From positions 1-64,000 of the forward strand of contig JAJXZX010000013.1 in assembly GCA_021779835.1 (NCBI GenBank): DNA of 64,000 bases, written 5' to 3'. This DNA comes from Pseudomonadota bacterium. GTDB lineage: Bacteria > Pseudomonadota > Alphaproteobacteria > Rhodobacterales > Rhodobacteraceae. Positions 26,497 through 37,663 of the stretch are shown here, in pieces. Both the position numbers and the translations under genes were made by a program. The notes beneath the pieces are model-generated. The model searched no databases and was not told where the DNA came from. It saw nothing but the letters and a program-made list of their open reading frames with translations. How positions within the stretch are numbered: position 1 is the stretch's first letter; each line of letters opens with the position of its first letter.

Positions 26497-28283
26497 GACA
26501 GACCCTTCGTTGCGGATTTTCCAAATGTCAGGTGGCGCCGTGCCATAACCCAGACCAGCGCAGCAAGGCCGCCCGCCACCGTCATCGACACCAGCGACAA
26601 GGCCGCCGCCATGCCATCGCTGTCATGGTTCAACAGCCGCACGATATAGGGCGGCGCCGGGCTTCCGGTTTGCGGGATCAACAGCTGCGACACCGGCAGT
26701 TCGAACACTGAACGGATGAAGGTCAGCAAGAACGCCGTCACCACGCTCAGCAGCACCAGGGGCAGCGTCACCCGCAGCATCCGGGCCACGCGCCCATGGC
26801 CATGGAGCCGCGCCGCATCGCCCAAACTCGGCGCCAGTTGCGCCACCGCCGACAGGATCACCACAAGGCAATAGGGCAGCGCCGTCGCCACATAGCCCGT
26901 CACCAGCAACGAGGCGTCGCCATAATGCGGGAACGGCCAGTCGCGGAACCCCGGCAGGCGGTTCCACACCAGAATATAGCCAAAGCCCAGCACGATACCC
27001 GGAATGGCAATCGTGCCGATCGACAGCCCCATCACCGCCGCCCGCAGGCTGGCACTCGCCGCCTCGATCCGCGCCGACAGGACCAACGCCACGCCACAGG
27101 CGATCAGCGCCGCGGTCCCGGCATAGCCAAGCGAGCGCATCAGGGCGAGGTTCTCCTCCGACCCAAGCTGCAACGCGGTGCCAAGATTGCTTAGCGTGAA
27201 ATTCGCAGGCTCCAGCCCATGCCCCAGCGTCGCGGTAAAGGTGCGGATCAGGATCACCGCCATCGGCAGATACAGCGCCAGAACCGCAACCAGCAGCAGC
27301 GCGCCCGTCGCAACCCAACGCCAACGCCCGCCATCGCTTACCCTCACCGCGCGCGAGCGGCCAGAGACCAGCCGCGCCTCGGTCTGCTTCCGCAGCAGGC
27401 GGTCCGCGAAAACCACAATCAGCACCAGCGTCAACAGGATCAGCGCCTGCGCCCCGGCCATCGGGAAATCAATCGGATAGTCCGACGCCGCCGCATAGAT
27501 ACCATAGGTCAACAGCCCGAAATGCGACTGCTTGGCAATCGTCGCCGCCAGCCCGAAATCCGACAGAACCTCGGCGAATGTCGCGATACAGCTTAGCGCA
27601 ATTGCCGGCGCCAACAGCGGCAGGTTGACCGAAACCCACACCCGCCAGCGCGACGCCCCCGACAGCCGCGCCGCATCCTCCAGATCGGTGCCGAGCCCCG
27701 CCAGCGCCCCGGCGATGATAAACCCCGCCAACGGGAACAGGCTGAACGTATGCACAAACACCAACCCGCCAAGGCCAAAGAACCCGTCTGACAGCGTGCG
27801 CGGCAACAGGCCCAACTGCGCCAGATATCCGCCCGGCGCCATCAGCAGCACCCAGGCCAGCGCCTTCAGATAGGACGGCATCAGGAACACCAGCCACGGC
27901 ACCGGCGCAATCAGCCAGCGCAGCGGCAAGGTGAACCGCTGCATCATCACCGCAAACGCCCCGCCCACCAGCGTGGCTGTTACCGCGACACCCGCGCCAA
28001 GCTCCAGCGAATGCAGAATAGACACCGCAACCCGCGGCACCGAAAACGCCCGCAGCAAGGGCGAGGCGTCAAAGATGAAGTTCGGCGCCACCGGATCGAA
28101 CAGCGCCGGCACCACCGATTGCAGCAACACGGTCGCCAGTGGCAATCCGATCAGGATCAGGAACAACGCATAGATCAGCACGGTGCCGCTCTGCGCCCCA
28201 ATACGCCGCAGCATCCCGCGAACGCGCGGCAGAAAGGCGCCGTGTATATCCTCCACGGCGCCGCTCGTCTGAATCAGGGTCAT
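26493..28283 (-). CDS. ABC transporter permease, double-length (FbpB type)
   Basis: The protein contains two consecutive permease modules with about twelve helices. Each has an EAA-type loop (EDAARLSGASRWRVWVSVNLPLL and GDAARLHGHGRVARMLRVTLPLV). The start at 28283 (MTLIQTSGAVEDIHG) gives 596 aa; the open frame to 28367 has no family similarity. It overlaps the ATPase gene by four bases. FbpB-type fused permeases import iron(III) or related oxyanion/aminophosphonate ligands. Confidence 0.88.
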   Translation of the reverse strand: MTLIQTSGAVEDIHGAFLPRVRGMLRRIGAQSGTVLIYALFLILIGLPLATVLLQSVVPALFDPVAPNFIFDASPLLRAFSVPRVAVSILHSLELGAGVAVTATLVGGAFAVMMQRFTLPLRWLIAPVPWLVFLMPSYLKALAWVLLMAPGGYLAQLGLLPRTLSDGFFGLGGLVFVHTFSLFPLAGFIIAGALAGLGTDLEDAARLSGASRWRVWVSVNLPLLAPAIALSCIATFAEVLSDFGLAATIAKQSHFGLLTYGIYAAASDYPIDFPMAGAQALILLTLVLIVVFADRLLRKQTEARLVSGRSRAVRVSDGGRWRWVATGALLLVAVLALYLPMAVILIRTFTATLGHGLEPANFTLSNLGTALQLGSEENLALMRSLGYAGTAALIACGVALVLSARIEAASASLRAAVMGLSIGTIAIPGIVLGFGYILVWNRLPGFRDWPFPHYGDASLLVTGYVATALPYCLVVILSAVAQLAPSLGDAARLHGHGRVARMLRVTLPLVLLSVVTAFLLTFIRSVFELPVSQLLIPQTGSPAPPYIVRLLNHDSDGMAAALSLVSMTVAGGLAALVWVMARRHLTFGKSATKGLS

Positions 28284-28320
28284 GCGCCGCACGCCCGTAA
28301 CGATCTCATCCCGTGCATCG

Positions 28321-29325
28321 TCATTGCACGAAATTGTCGCGATACCACTGCTTCCACTCGGTCTCATGTGCCGAGGCCGCCTTGTCGTTCAGCACGATGA
28401 ACGGAATGTCGATCTTGCGCCCCGGCTTTGCCGCTACGCCCTCGATCACCGGGATGAAGAAGAAGTCGGTATCGTCACCGTCTTTCATCGCCGTCTGACC
28501 ATCCTTGGAGGTCATGAAGGCGACGAACTTCTTCACCGCATCCATGTGCTTGGTCTTGGCGCTAATGCCCATCCCCGACGGAAGCGCGACCGAGCCTTCG
28601 GTCGGATAGATCGCCGTCACCGGCTCGCCCTTGGCCATCTGCGAGATGATCGAACTGTCTTGGTTGATGCCAACCTTCGCGTCGCCGGTCAGCACCGCTT
28701 TGTTAACCTTGCCACCCGACGGCAGGCCTGAAATCGTCTTGTTGGTCAGCGCCGTTTTCAACAGCGCCTTGCCACCGTCAACGCCGTTGGTCTGAAACAG
28801 CCCGGCGATGAACTGGTAGGACGGCCCCGACAGGTTCGGGTCTTTCGCCGCGACCGCGCCTGCGAACTTCGCCAGATCGGCCCAGGATTTCGGCATATCG
28901 CCCGCGGCCACCTTCTTGGTGTTCACCTCAATCGCCGTGGTCGAGGCAGAGGTCGGCAGGAACGCGCGATCCGCCGGGATCAGCGTCTTGCCAAGCGCGT
29001 TATATTTGACCGCACCCAAAACGTCGGCCGGGATCGGCTGCAACACCTTGTCCTGCAACATCCGCTCGAACACGGCAGAGCCGTCCAGCCACACGATGTC
29101 GAACTGCGGATTCGAGCCTTCCGCCGCGATTTTGCCCAACGTCTCGCCGGTCGAGCCGGGCTCGACCACGTCCACGGTGATGCCGGTCTTGGCGGTGAAT
29201 GCCTTGACGGCGGTGCCCGCAAAATCAAGCGCGTCATAAACCACCAGATCCGCCGCCATCGCAGGCGCGGTGATCGCGGCAGAGCTCATCAGGATCGTCA
29301 GGGCCAGAAGGGTATGCTTTTTCAT
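28321..29325 (-). CDS. ABC transporter extracellular binding protein (iron/2-AEP type)
   Basis: This 334-aa periplasmic protein begins MKKHTLLALTILMSS with a clear signal peptide ending AMAA. It follows with LVVYDALDFAGTAVKAFTAKTGITVDVV, normal for family-1 iron-type binding proteins. The start at 29325 has GGAAAAG upstream; an in-frame ATG at 29337 lacks one. A pair of adjacent tyrosines that binds iron in FbpA was not seen, so the ligand stays open. It leads the three-gene operon. Confidence 0.87.
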   Translation of the reverse strand: MKKHTLLALTILMSSAAITAPAMAADLVVYDALDFAGTAVKAFTAKTGITVDVVEPGSTGETLGKIAAEGSNPQFDIVWLDGSAVFERMLQDKVLQPIPADVLGAVKYNALGKTLIPADRAFLPTSASTTAIEVNTKKVAAGDMPKSWADLAKFAGAVAAKDPNLSGPSYQFIAGLFQTNGVDGGKALLKTALTNKTISGLPSGGKVNKAVLTGDAKVGINQDSSIISQMAKGEPVTAIYPTEGSVALPSGMGISAKTKHMDAVKKFVAFMTSKDGQTAMKDGDDTDFFFIPVIEGVAAKPGRKIDIPFIVLNDKAASAHETEWKQWYRDNFVQ

Positions 29326-29609
29326 GGTCTTTTCCATCGCGTTGCTGCGGAAACGGTGCGCCGACGTGGGCGCGGCGTGCCGGCACCCGCGCCCGCACTC
29401 GTCCCGATCAATCGCCTGCCCGTCGCCGCCATTTCCAAAGGTCATGGTCGTCGCGTCCTGACCTAGGCCGCGCGGGCAACGTGGATGTGACACCTCCCCA
29501 ATAGAATTGTGACAATCCGCGCAAAACACAGACACCGGAAGCCGACCCTCGTCGGTTCCGGTGCCCGCATCGTGACCCTCTGCGCACGATGCACGCAGAG
29601 GCACGCTCC
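29326..29609. other. Intergenic region between binding-protein gene and OFA transporter
   Basis: About 280 bp. It holds a 12-bp imperfect hairpin at 29533-29563, followed on the minus strand by TCTGTGTTTTG, that may end the OFA transporter transcript. A second hairpin lies at about 29575-29600 (CCTCTGCG…CGCAGAGG). The rest, near 29480-29520, includes an AT-richer stretch suitable for the ABC operon promoter. No metal-regulator box was recognised with confidence. Confidence 0.45.
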
Positions 29610-31223
29610 TCAGAACAGCGCAGCGCCTTTGGCCAGCGCAATCCACACCCCGATCAGGAACGGAATGCCGACCGCCAGCCACGCTACGGTGCCAAAGGCG
29701 CCAAAGGCCCCACGCGCCGCCGTTGCCGCCGACCCCGACCGCGAGGCGCTCGGCTCGTGCTGCAACGCACGCTCCTGCGCCAGTTCGGCATCGTCCATCA
29801 GATGGCTGTCATGCACCGGACGCACCAGCAGGTTGCAGATGAATCCAACCAGCAAAAGCCCCGCCATGATGTAAAGCGTGCGGTCATAGACCAAGGTCTT
29901 GGCGACGCCCTGATCCAGCTGATACTGCCGCACCCCGGCGATCAGCGCAGGCCCGACGATCCCCGCCACCGACCACGCGGTAATCAGGCGCCCGTGGATA
30001 GCCCCCACCATCTGCGTGCCAAAGATATCGGCCAGATAGGCCGGCACGGTCGAGAAACCGCCGCCATACATTGTCAGGATGATGCAGACGCTCAGCACGA
30101 ACAGGCCCGGGATCTGCATGTGACCCCAGGTCGGCAGCAGGACATACAGCACGATGCCGAACAGGAAGAAGATCGAATAGGTCGTCTTCCGCCCGATCTT
30201 ATCCGACAGCGAGGCCCAGAACAGGCGGCCAAGGCTGTTGAACAGGCTGATAAGCCCGACGAGACCCGCCGCCGCCGCGACAATCGCCGCCTTCTGCGCG
30301 TCGGGTGACAGGCTCGCCCCCGCAGCGCCCAGCAGATGGTTGCCGAACACATCCTGCAACATCGGGCTTGCCATCGCGATCACGCCGATCCCGGCGGTCA
30401 CGTTCAGGCACAGCACCAGCCAGATCAGCCAGAACTGCGGCGTCTTGATCACACGGCTCAAATGCACATGGCCGGTGGTAATCATCGCCCCTGCGCTCGC
30501 CGCTGGTGTCCAGCCGCTCGGCTGCCAGCCCACAGGCGCCACGCGGAAGCTGAACGCCCCGATCGACATCACCACAAAGTAGACGCCGCCAAGAATGATC
30601 ATCGCCGCCGAAACGCCCTGAATCCCATCATGCGCGAAGTGCCCCATCAGCCACACCGCCAAGGGCGCGCCCACCATGGCGCCGCCGCCATAGCCCATGA
30701 TGGCAAAGCCGGTCGCCATGCCGCGACGGTCCGGGAACCACTTGATCAGCGTCGAAACCGGGGTGATGTAACCAAGCCCCTGCCCGATGCCGCCAATCAC
30801 GCCGGTGCCAAAATAGACCAGCCAAAGCTGGTGCATCGCCACACCAACGCCACCCAGCGCCATGCCGCCGCCCCAGCAGATCGCAGCGATAAAGCCCGCC
30901 TTGCGCGGCCCCGCGCGCTCCAGCCAGCCGCCCCAGATCGCGGCAGAGATGCCCAAAATCGCGATGAACGTCTCAAACACATGCACCTCGACCGGCACGC
31001 TCCAGTTACAGGTGGTGCTGGTCAGCGCGTCCATGAACCCCAACTCGCCACAGCTTGCGGGCGCGTTGGTGATCAACTGGCTCATCGGTTTCCAGAACAC
31101 CGAAAACCCGTAGGCCATACCGATACACAGGTGAATGCAAAGCGCGGCTGGCACGACCAGCCAGCGGTTATAGCCCGGCCCGGCGATGGTTCTCGCGCGG
31201 TCCAGCAAGGACGTGTCAGTCAT
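29610..31223 (-). CDS. OFA-family MFS transporter (oxalate/formate antiporter type)
   Basis: The start at 31223 (MTDTSLLDRARTIAGPGYNRW) has GGGGAGA upstream. The 537-aa protein has the OFA opening NRWLVVPAALCIHLCIGMAYGFSVF, a periplasmic loop with two cysteines (CGEL, CNWS), the central MFS loop RRGMATGFAIMGYGGG and DKIGRKTTY. A C-terminal extension after residue 470 adds one more helix. Relatives exchange small carboxylates such as oxalate for formate. Three operator-like palindromes lie upstream and a two-component system follows, so induction by an external carboxylate is inferred. Confidence 0.9.
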   Translation of the reverse strand: MTDTSLLDRARTIAGPGYNRWLVVPAALCIHLCIGMAYGFSVFWKPMSQLITNAPASCGELGFMDALTSTTCNWSVPVEVHVFETFIAILGISAAIWGGWLERAGPRKAGFIAAICWGGGMALGGVGVAMHQLWLVYFGTGVIGGIGQGLGYITPVSTLIKWFPDRRGMATGFAIMGYGGGAMVGAPLAVWLMGHFAHDGIQGVSAAMIILGGVYFVVMSIGAFSFRVAPVGWQPSGWTPAASAGAMITTGHVHLSRVIKTPQFWLIWLVLCLNVTAGIGVIAMASPMLQDVFGNHLLGAAGASLSPDAQKAAIVAAAAGLVGLISLFNSLGRLFWASLSDKIGRKTTYSIFFLFGIVLYVLLPTWGHMQIPGLFVLSVCIILTMYGGGFSTVPAYLADIFGTQMVGAIHGRLITAWSVAGIVGPALIAGVRQYQLDQGVAKTLVYDRTLYIMAGLLLVGFICNLLVRPVHDSHLMDDAELAQERALQHEPSASRSGSAATAARGAFGAFGTVAWLAVGIPFLIGVWIALAKGAALF

Positions 31224-31432
31224 GTGATCTCCCCTCCATTCCGAACTTCCCCGTCCCGGACCGGGCGCGATGGATCGGCCTGCTCCGCTTCGGTCGCCTC
31301 GGCTTTGTTCGCCCGCCCCTCCTCCAAGGGTCCGGGCCACCGATAACGCGCGACAAACCGCCGCAATTCGGATCAATGAAAGGAAAGCCCTTTCGCGTCA
31401 AACATAAAATACTGTAATATCAAATAGTTAGA

Positions 31433-31532
31433 TGGACAATTCGTCCAGTCGTCGCACCACTTCGCGCCCAAAACATGGACATTTTGTCTATGCCACGCCC
31501 CATAACGCGCGCAAATCGGGACATTTTGTCCA
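31433..31532. promoter_or_regulatory. Three phased palindromes upstream of the OFA transporter
   Basis: Three 15-bp sites of the form TGGAC-N5-GTCCA occur at 31433-31447 (TGGACAATTCGTCCA), 31476-31490 (TGGACATTTTGTCTA) and 31518-31532 (GGGACATTTTGTCCA). Centre distances are 43 and 42 bp, close to four DNA turns, so the sites fall on one face of the helix. They lie between the sensor-kinase stop and the transporter start, 210-310 bp upstream of the latter. The adjacent NtrC-type regulator is the obvious candidate ligand. Confidence 0.75.
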
Positions 31533-31551
31533 ATTTCAGAAAAATCACGCG

Positions 31552-33567
31552 TCACATCGCGGCAGGCAACCAAACCGTGAAGGTCGCGCCCTGCCCCTCG
31601 ACGCTGTCCACCCGGATGCTGCCGCCGATCCGCGTCACCAACATGCGACTGATCGACAGGCCCAGCCCGGTGCCCTCGGCCCGTTTGGTGGTAAAGAACG
31701 GGTCGAAAATCCGACCGGCCACCTCAGGCGCAATCCCGCGCCCCGTGTCCGCCACCGAAATCGCCACCCCGGCGCGGCCCTCCTCCTCGGTATCGCGGCA
31801 GGAAATCCGCAAGGTGCCGCCCTCTGGCATGGCATGAACCGCATTGACGATCAGGTTGATCATCACCTGCTGCAACTCGGTCCGCTCCATCAGCACCCGC
31901 CGCGCGCCGCTATCCTCGCGCACCACCTCCACCCGCGCCTGCCGCAACTGGTGGCCGGTCAGCACCAGACAATCCGCCACCACCTCGCAGGGAGATAGCT
32001 GGTTGGCAGAGCCGGAAAACTCGCCCGGTCGCGCAAACTGCAACAGCTTCGCCACGATCGAGGTGATGCGATAGACCTGCGCGTCAATCAGGTCGAACTC
32101 TGTCTTGACCGGCGCGGCACCCGCCCCAAGGATCTGGCGCGCCACGTCCAGATTGCCCTGAATGACCGTCACCGGGTTGTTGATCTCATGCGCGACACTC
32201 GCCGTAATCTCACCCACCGCAGCCAGCTTTTCCGACATCACCAACTGCTCTGTCGTCCGCTCCAGCCGCCGGTTTGCCTGCGACAGCGCGTGAGTGCGCT
32301 CCTCCACCTTCTGGTTCAGATCCGCCGCCCAGTCGCGTAATTGCCGGTCGCGCTCTTGCACCTGATCCAGCAAATCATCGAGGTGATGCGCCACCCGCCC
32401 AATCTCGTCCCCGGCCCCGCCCTCCTTGATGCGCGCGCCCAGATCGCCGGCCTCCACCAGACCAATCGTCTCGGTCATCCGCTCCAACGGGCGGAAAATG
32501 CGCGCCGTCCAGCGCAGAAACAGCGGCACCGACAGAATCGTGATCGCGAGAAACGTCAGCACCATCAACAGCACATTCTGCGCCTTCGCCTGTTGAAACG
32601 GCGCCTCCAGAAAGCCGACATACAACATGCCCACCCGCGCGCCCCGGCTGTCGATGATCGGCTCATAGGCCGAGATATACCAGTCGTTCACCACAAACGC
32701 CCGGTCGAGCCAGACCTGCCCTTGATCCAACACCCGCCCGCGCACCACCGCCGAAACCCGCGTGCCCAGCGCACGCACGTTCTGAAACAGCCGCACATTG
32801 GTCGAGATGCGCACATCGTCCAGAAACAGCGTCGCCGTGCCCTTGCTGCCCTCGGGCAGGCTGCGGTCGCGATAGACCAGCCCGTTGATCGTATCAATGA
32901 AATCAAGGTTGCGGTTCAGCAACAGCCCGCCCACCAACGCCGCGTGACGCCCATCCGGCAACAGCACCGGCGCCGCGGCATGGATCACCATGCCCGCATC
33001 CTCAACGCCGCGCGTGGTCGGAACCGCCGCCTTGGTCGGCACCAAGGCGACCAGCGCCCGCTCTGCCAGCATCGGCGACAGCGCCGCGAGCGTTGCCGCG
33101 TCAAAGATGTCGATGGCGCTCTTGCGCTCGCCCGCCAGCGCCGCCGTCACCACCGGCCAATCGCCCGGCACCCGCGCCGCCACCGGCGTTGACGAGGCAA
33201 TCGTGCCGCCACCCGGCAACGCGATATACAGAAAATCCAACCCCAGCGCCCGGCGTTCCTGCTCCAGGTAGGTATGTGCCCCCTCCGGTTCGGCCATATG
33301 CGTGGCAAAATCCACCGACACGCCCAGGGCCGCAATCCGCTCGCTCGACGTCTCCAGAATCCGCGCCATGTATTGATGTGCGATGGTCAGATCGCCGTTG
33401 ACCTTGACGATCAGCAGGTCGTCCACCTTGCCCGACCAGCGCAGCGTGGTGATGCCAAGCATCAACGGCAGCAGCACCAGCATCGGCAGCAAGGCGATCA
33501 CCAACAGCCGGATACGGACCGAGCGGAACACCGCAATGATCGCGTGCCACACGGCTACAGCCCCCAC
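31552..33567 (-). CDS. Sensor histidine kinase with periplasmic Cache domain
   Basis: This 671-aa kinase has a first membrane helix (LLVIALLPMLVLLPLMLGIT), a long periplasmic Cache_3/Cache_2-type sensor (about 45-330), a second helix, HAMP, a coiled linker, the phospho-acceptor box ITASVAHEINNPVTVI and an HATPase domain with NLIVNAVHAMPEGG, DTGRGI and GTGLGLSI. The GTG start at 33567 overlaps the response-regulator stop. Cache kinases beside NtrC-type regulators commonly sense C4 or other small carboxylates. A ligand cannot be named. Confidence 0.93.
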   Translation of the reverse strand: MGAVAVWHAIIAVFRSVRIRLLVIALLPMLVLLPLMLGITTLRWSGKVDDLLIVKVNGDLTIAHQYMARILETSSERIAALGVSVDFATHMAEPEGAHTYLEQERRALGLDFLYIALPGGGTIASSTPVAARVPGDWPVVTAALAGERKSAIDIFDAATLAALSPMLAERALVALVPTKAAVPTTRGVEDAGMVIHAAAPVLLPDGRHAALVGGLLLNRNLDFIDTINGLVYRDRSLPEGSKGTATLFLDDVRISTNVRLFQNVRALGTRVSAVVRGRVLDQGQVWLDRAFVVNDWYISAYEPIIDSRGARVGMLYVGFLEAPFQQAKAQNVLLMVLTFLAITILSVPLFLRWTARIFRPLERMTETIGLVEAGDLGARIKEGGAGDEIGRVAHHLDDLLDQVQERDRQLRDWAADLNQKVEERTHALSQANRRLERTTEQLVMSEKLAAVGEITASVAHEINNPVTVIQGNLDVARQILGAGAAPVKTEFDLIDAQVYRITSIVAKLLQFARPGEFSGSANQLSPCEVVADCLVLTGHQLRQARVEVVREDSGARRVLMERTELQQVMINLIVNAVHAMPEGGTLRISCRDTEEEGRAGVAISVADTGRGIAPEVAGRIFDPFFTTKRAEGTGLGLSISRMLVTRIGGSIRVDSVEGQGATFTVWLPAAM

Positions 33568-34916
33568 GCGGCCATCTTGCGGTCAATCGTCTTGCGCGAC
33601 ACCCCCAACCGCCGCGCCGCATCGGTGCGGTTGCCTGCGGTCGCCTCCAACGCGGCAAGGATATGGCGTCGTTCAACCACTTCCAACGGCTCGATCTCGG
33701 CCCGTGGCACCGCGCCCAATGTCTCCAGCGACAGACGGCCAAAGATCAGCGAGCGTTCCACGAAATTGCGCAACTCGCGGATATTTCCCGGCCAACGGTG
33801 GCGCAGGATCGCCGCGCGCGCCGCCGCATCCAGCTCAATCGGCGCCAACCCCAGTTGCGCCGACAGTTCCGCCGCGAACATCTCTGCCAGCACAATCGAA
33901 TCCGCCCCACGCTGACGCAGCGGAGGCAGCGCGATTTCCACCACATTGATGCGGAAATACAGATCCTCACGCAGCCGCCCGGCGGTGACCTCGGCGGCAA
34001 GATCCTTGGAGCTGGCAAAGACAAAGCGCAGATCGCGCGGCGCCTCGCCCATCGCGCCGCCATCCGCCCGCCCCTCCAGCAGCCGCAAGATCGCGCGTTG
34101 CGCCGTGGCCGACAGGTCCGCCACCTCGTCCAGAAATACCGTGCCACCCTCAGCCGAGGCCAGCAGGCCCTCGCCCCGCTCCGCCCCCTCGGGCGCACCA
34201 AACAGATCCTCCTCAAACCCAACCTGCCCAACCGCGGCGCAATTCACCGGCACAAAAGGCCGCGCCGCGCGGTCCGACAACGCGTGCAGATGCCGCGCCG
34301 CGACCTCTTTGCCCGTCCCCGGCTCGCCCAACAGCACCACCGGCGTCGGCATCCGCGCCACGCGGGCAAGCGTCTGGCGCACCGCCTCGATACGCTCGGA
34401 ACTGCCCAGCAATTCCCGCCGCCGCCGCCACTGCTCCACATTGCGCAACTCATGGCGCAGCAACGCATTCTCACGCCGCAGCTCCGCCACCTCCATGCAC
34501 CGCCGCACCGCGTTCAGCACCTGATTGGACCGGAACGGTTTCAGCACGAAATCCACCGCCCCCGCCCGCATCGCCTCAATCGCGGTGTCCAGATCGGCAT
34601 AGGCGGTAATCATGATCGTATCGGTCAGCTTGCCCTGCCGCCGCTGATCCGCCAGCCACGCGATCCCGTTGCGCCCCGGCATCATGTTGTCAAGGATCAC
34701 CACGTCGAAATGCCGCCGCCCCTGCGCCGCCTCAGCCGCATCAACGCTGTCGGCCTCTTCCACCACCTGACAATAAGGTGCGAGCGTCTTGCACAGAAAG
34801 TTCCGCATCCCCGGCTCGTCATCCACGACCAGAACCGAGGCCCGCGCCAGCTTATCGGTCAGGTCGTTGCCCTCAACCGGCATCACGGCACGGCCCGCCC
34901 CAGAAATCATCGCCAT
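33555..34916 (-). CDS. NtrC-family response regulator lacking the GAFTGA motif
   Basis: The 453-aa protein has a receiver domain (phospho-acceptor in VVILDNMMPGRNG), an AAA+ domain with Walker A GEPGTGKE and Walker B GTVFLDEV, and a Fis-type helix-turn-helix (GNRTDAARRLGVSRKTI). Where sigma-54 activators carry GAFTGA after ELFGHEKG, this one reads DLFGAPEGAERGEGLLASAEGG, so the loop is gone and shortened. Rhodobacter capsulatus NtrC shows the same loss and works with sigma-70. It is upstream of and overlaps the kinase gene, so both are one unit. Confidence 0.92.
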   Translation of the reverse strand: MAMISGAGRAVMPVEGNDLTDKLARASVLVVDDEPGMRNFLCKTLAPYCQVVEEADSVDAAEAAQGRRHFDVVILDNMMPGRNGIAWLADQRRQGKLTDTIMITAYADLDTAIEAMRAGAVDFVLKPFRSNQVLNAVRRCMEVAELRRENALLRHELRNVEQWRRRRELLGSSERIEAVRQTLARVARMPTPVVLLGEPGTGKEVAARHLHALSDRAARPFVPVNCAAVGQVGFEEDLFGAPEGAERGEGLLASAEGGTVFLDEVADLSATAQRAILRLLEGRADGGAMGEAPRDLRFVFASSKDLAAEVTAGRLREDLYFRINVVEIALPPLRQRGADSIVLAEMFAAELSAQLGLAPIELDAAARAAILRHRWPGNIRELRNFVERSLIFGRLSLETLGAVPRAEIEPLEVVERRHILAALEATAGNRTDAARRLGVSRKTIDRKMAAWGL

Positions 34917-34929
34917 CCCCTGCCGCCCC

Positions 34930-35415
34930 TCATTTCCCCGCCACGGCCCAGTCCATCTGCGCCTCCGTCTCTACCGCGCAGGGCCGCACCGCCCTGAGCC
35001 GCGCCAGCGCCGCGTCTGCGTCCTCGCCCGCTTCCACCATCAGCCGCAGCACTATCATGCCGGACCGCCCGCAGCCGCCCTTGCAATGCACCAACACGCG
35101 CCCGCCGCGCCCCAGCACCGCCCGCGCCTCTGCCGAGATGGTCGGCCACAGCGCCTGCTCGGCCGCACCCGGCAGGCCATAATCCACGATGGGCAAATGC
35201 CGCCACGCCAAGCCATGCCGCTCCAGCGCGGTGCCAAGGTGATCCGCGCCCAGCGCGCGCATCTCTGCCAGCCCGGTCAGGGTAATCACCATGTCCGGCG
35301 CCCAGGCCATCACCTCGGCCAGATCGCTGTGCATATCGCCCCAGCGCCCCGGCATCGGGCAAATCGCCAGCCATCCCGCCAGCACCGGCACCTCGACTAT
35401 CGCAAATCCGCTCAT
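34930..35415 (-). CDS. Dual-specificity/tyrosine phosphatase-like protein
   Basis: The product of about 161 aa contains the C-x5-R phosphatase loop HCKGGCGRSG near residue 110 and an upstream aspartate (VDYGLP) in the general-acid position. The ATG at 35415 has GGGGGATGG before it and begins MSGFAIVEVPVLAG. Its stop is 13 bases before the response-regulator gene, so it may be co-transcribed with the two-component genes. Substrate unknown. Confidence 0.8.
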   Translation of the reverse strand: MSGFAIVEVPVLAGWLAICPMPGRWGDMHSDLAEVMAWAPDMVITLTGLAEMRALGADHLGTALERHGLAWRHLPIVDYGLPGAAEQALWPTISAEARAVLGRGGRVLVHCKGGCGRSGMIVLRLMVEAGEDADAALARLRAVRPCAVETEAQMDWAVAGK

Positions 35416-35519
35416 GCCATCCCCCATTTCGTCAAACCCTAGCCGCCGGGTGGACGCCGGACAACCCACGCCCTACTCTACCGGATGACACGCCAAGACC
35501 CGAATCCCCGAGAGGCCCG

Positions 35520-37286
<1,767 letters not shown>

Positions 37287-37302
37287 GAAAAGGACGATCA
37301 CG

Positions 37303-37647
37303 ATGCTGAAAGGATTGGGCGGTCTTGGCGACATGGCCAAGATGATGAAAGCCGCGCAAGAAATGCAGGGCAAGATGGAGGCGCTGACCGAAGAGATGGC
37401 GCGCATCACCGTCACCGGCGAATCCGGCGCGGGCCTCGTGCGCTGCACCGCCACCGCCAAGGGTGAACTGACCGGGCTGGAAATCGACCCGTCGATCTTC
37501 GTGCCCTCGGAAAAGGAAGTGGCCGAAGATCTCATCCTCGCCGCGATAAAGGACACCCAGGCCAAAGCCGCTGCGCGCTACCAGCAGGAACTCGCGCGCC
37601 TCGCCGAAAGCATGGGCCTGCCCCCCGGCATGAAACTGCCGATGTAA
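37303..37647 (+). CDS. ybaB: YbaB/EbfC nucleoid-associated protein
   Basis: This 114-aa protein begins [22 protein letters not shown], the family's coiled first helix, and has the conserved strand [12 protein letters not shown]. It binds DNA as a dimer and lies 16 bases after dnaX and 16 before recR. The AAAAGGA site before 37303 fixes the start. Confidence 0.95.
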   Translation: MLKGLGGLGDMAKMMKAAQEMQGKMEALTEEMARITVTGESGAGLVRCTATAKGELTGLEIDPSIFVPSEKEVAEDLILAAIKDTQAKAAARYQQELARLAESMGLPPGMKLPM

Positions 37648-37663
37648 CGCCGCAAAGCACAAA

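Noticed and set aside
31224-31430. Sigma-54 (-24/-12) promoter before the OFA transporter
   Set aside because: I looked for GG-N10-GC on the minus strand and found no convincing match; the regulator also lacks GAFTGA.
33663-34997. 444-aa open frame opposite the NtrC-type regulator
   Set aside because: Antisense to a gene with full domain signatures; Arg/His/Pro-rich with no domain.
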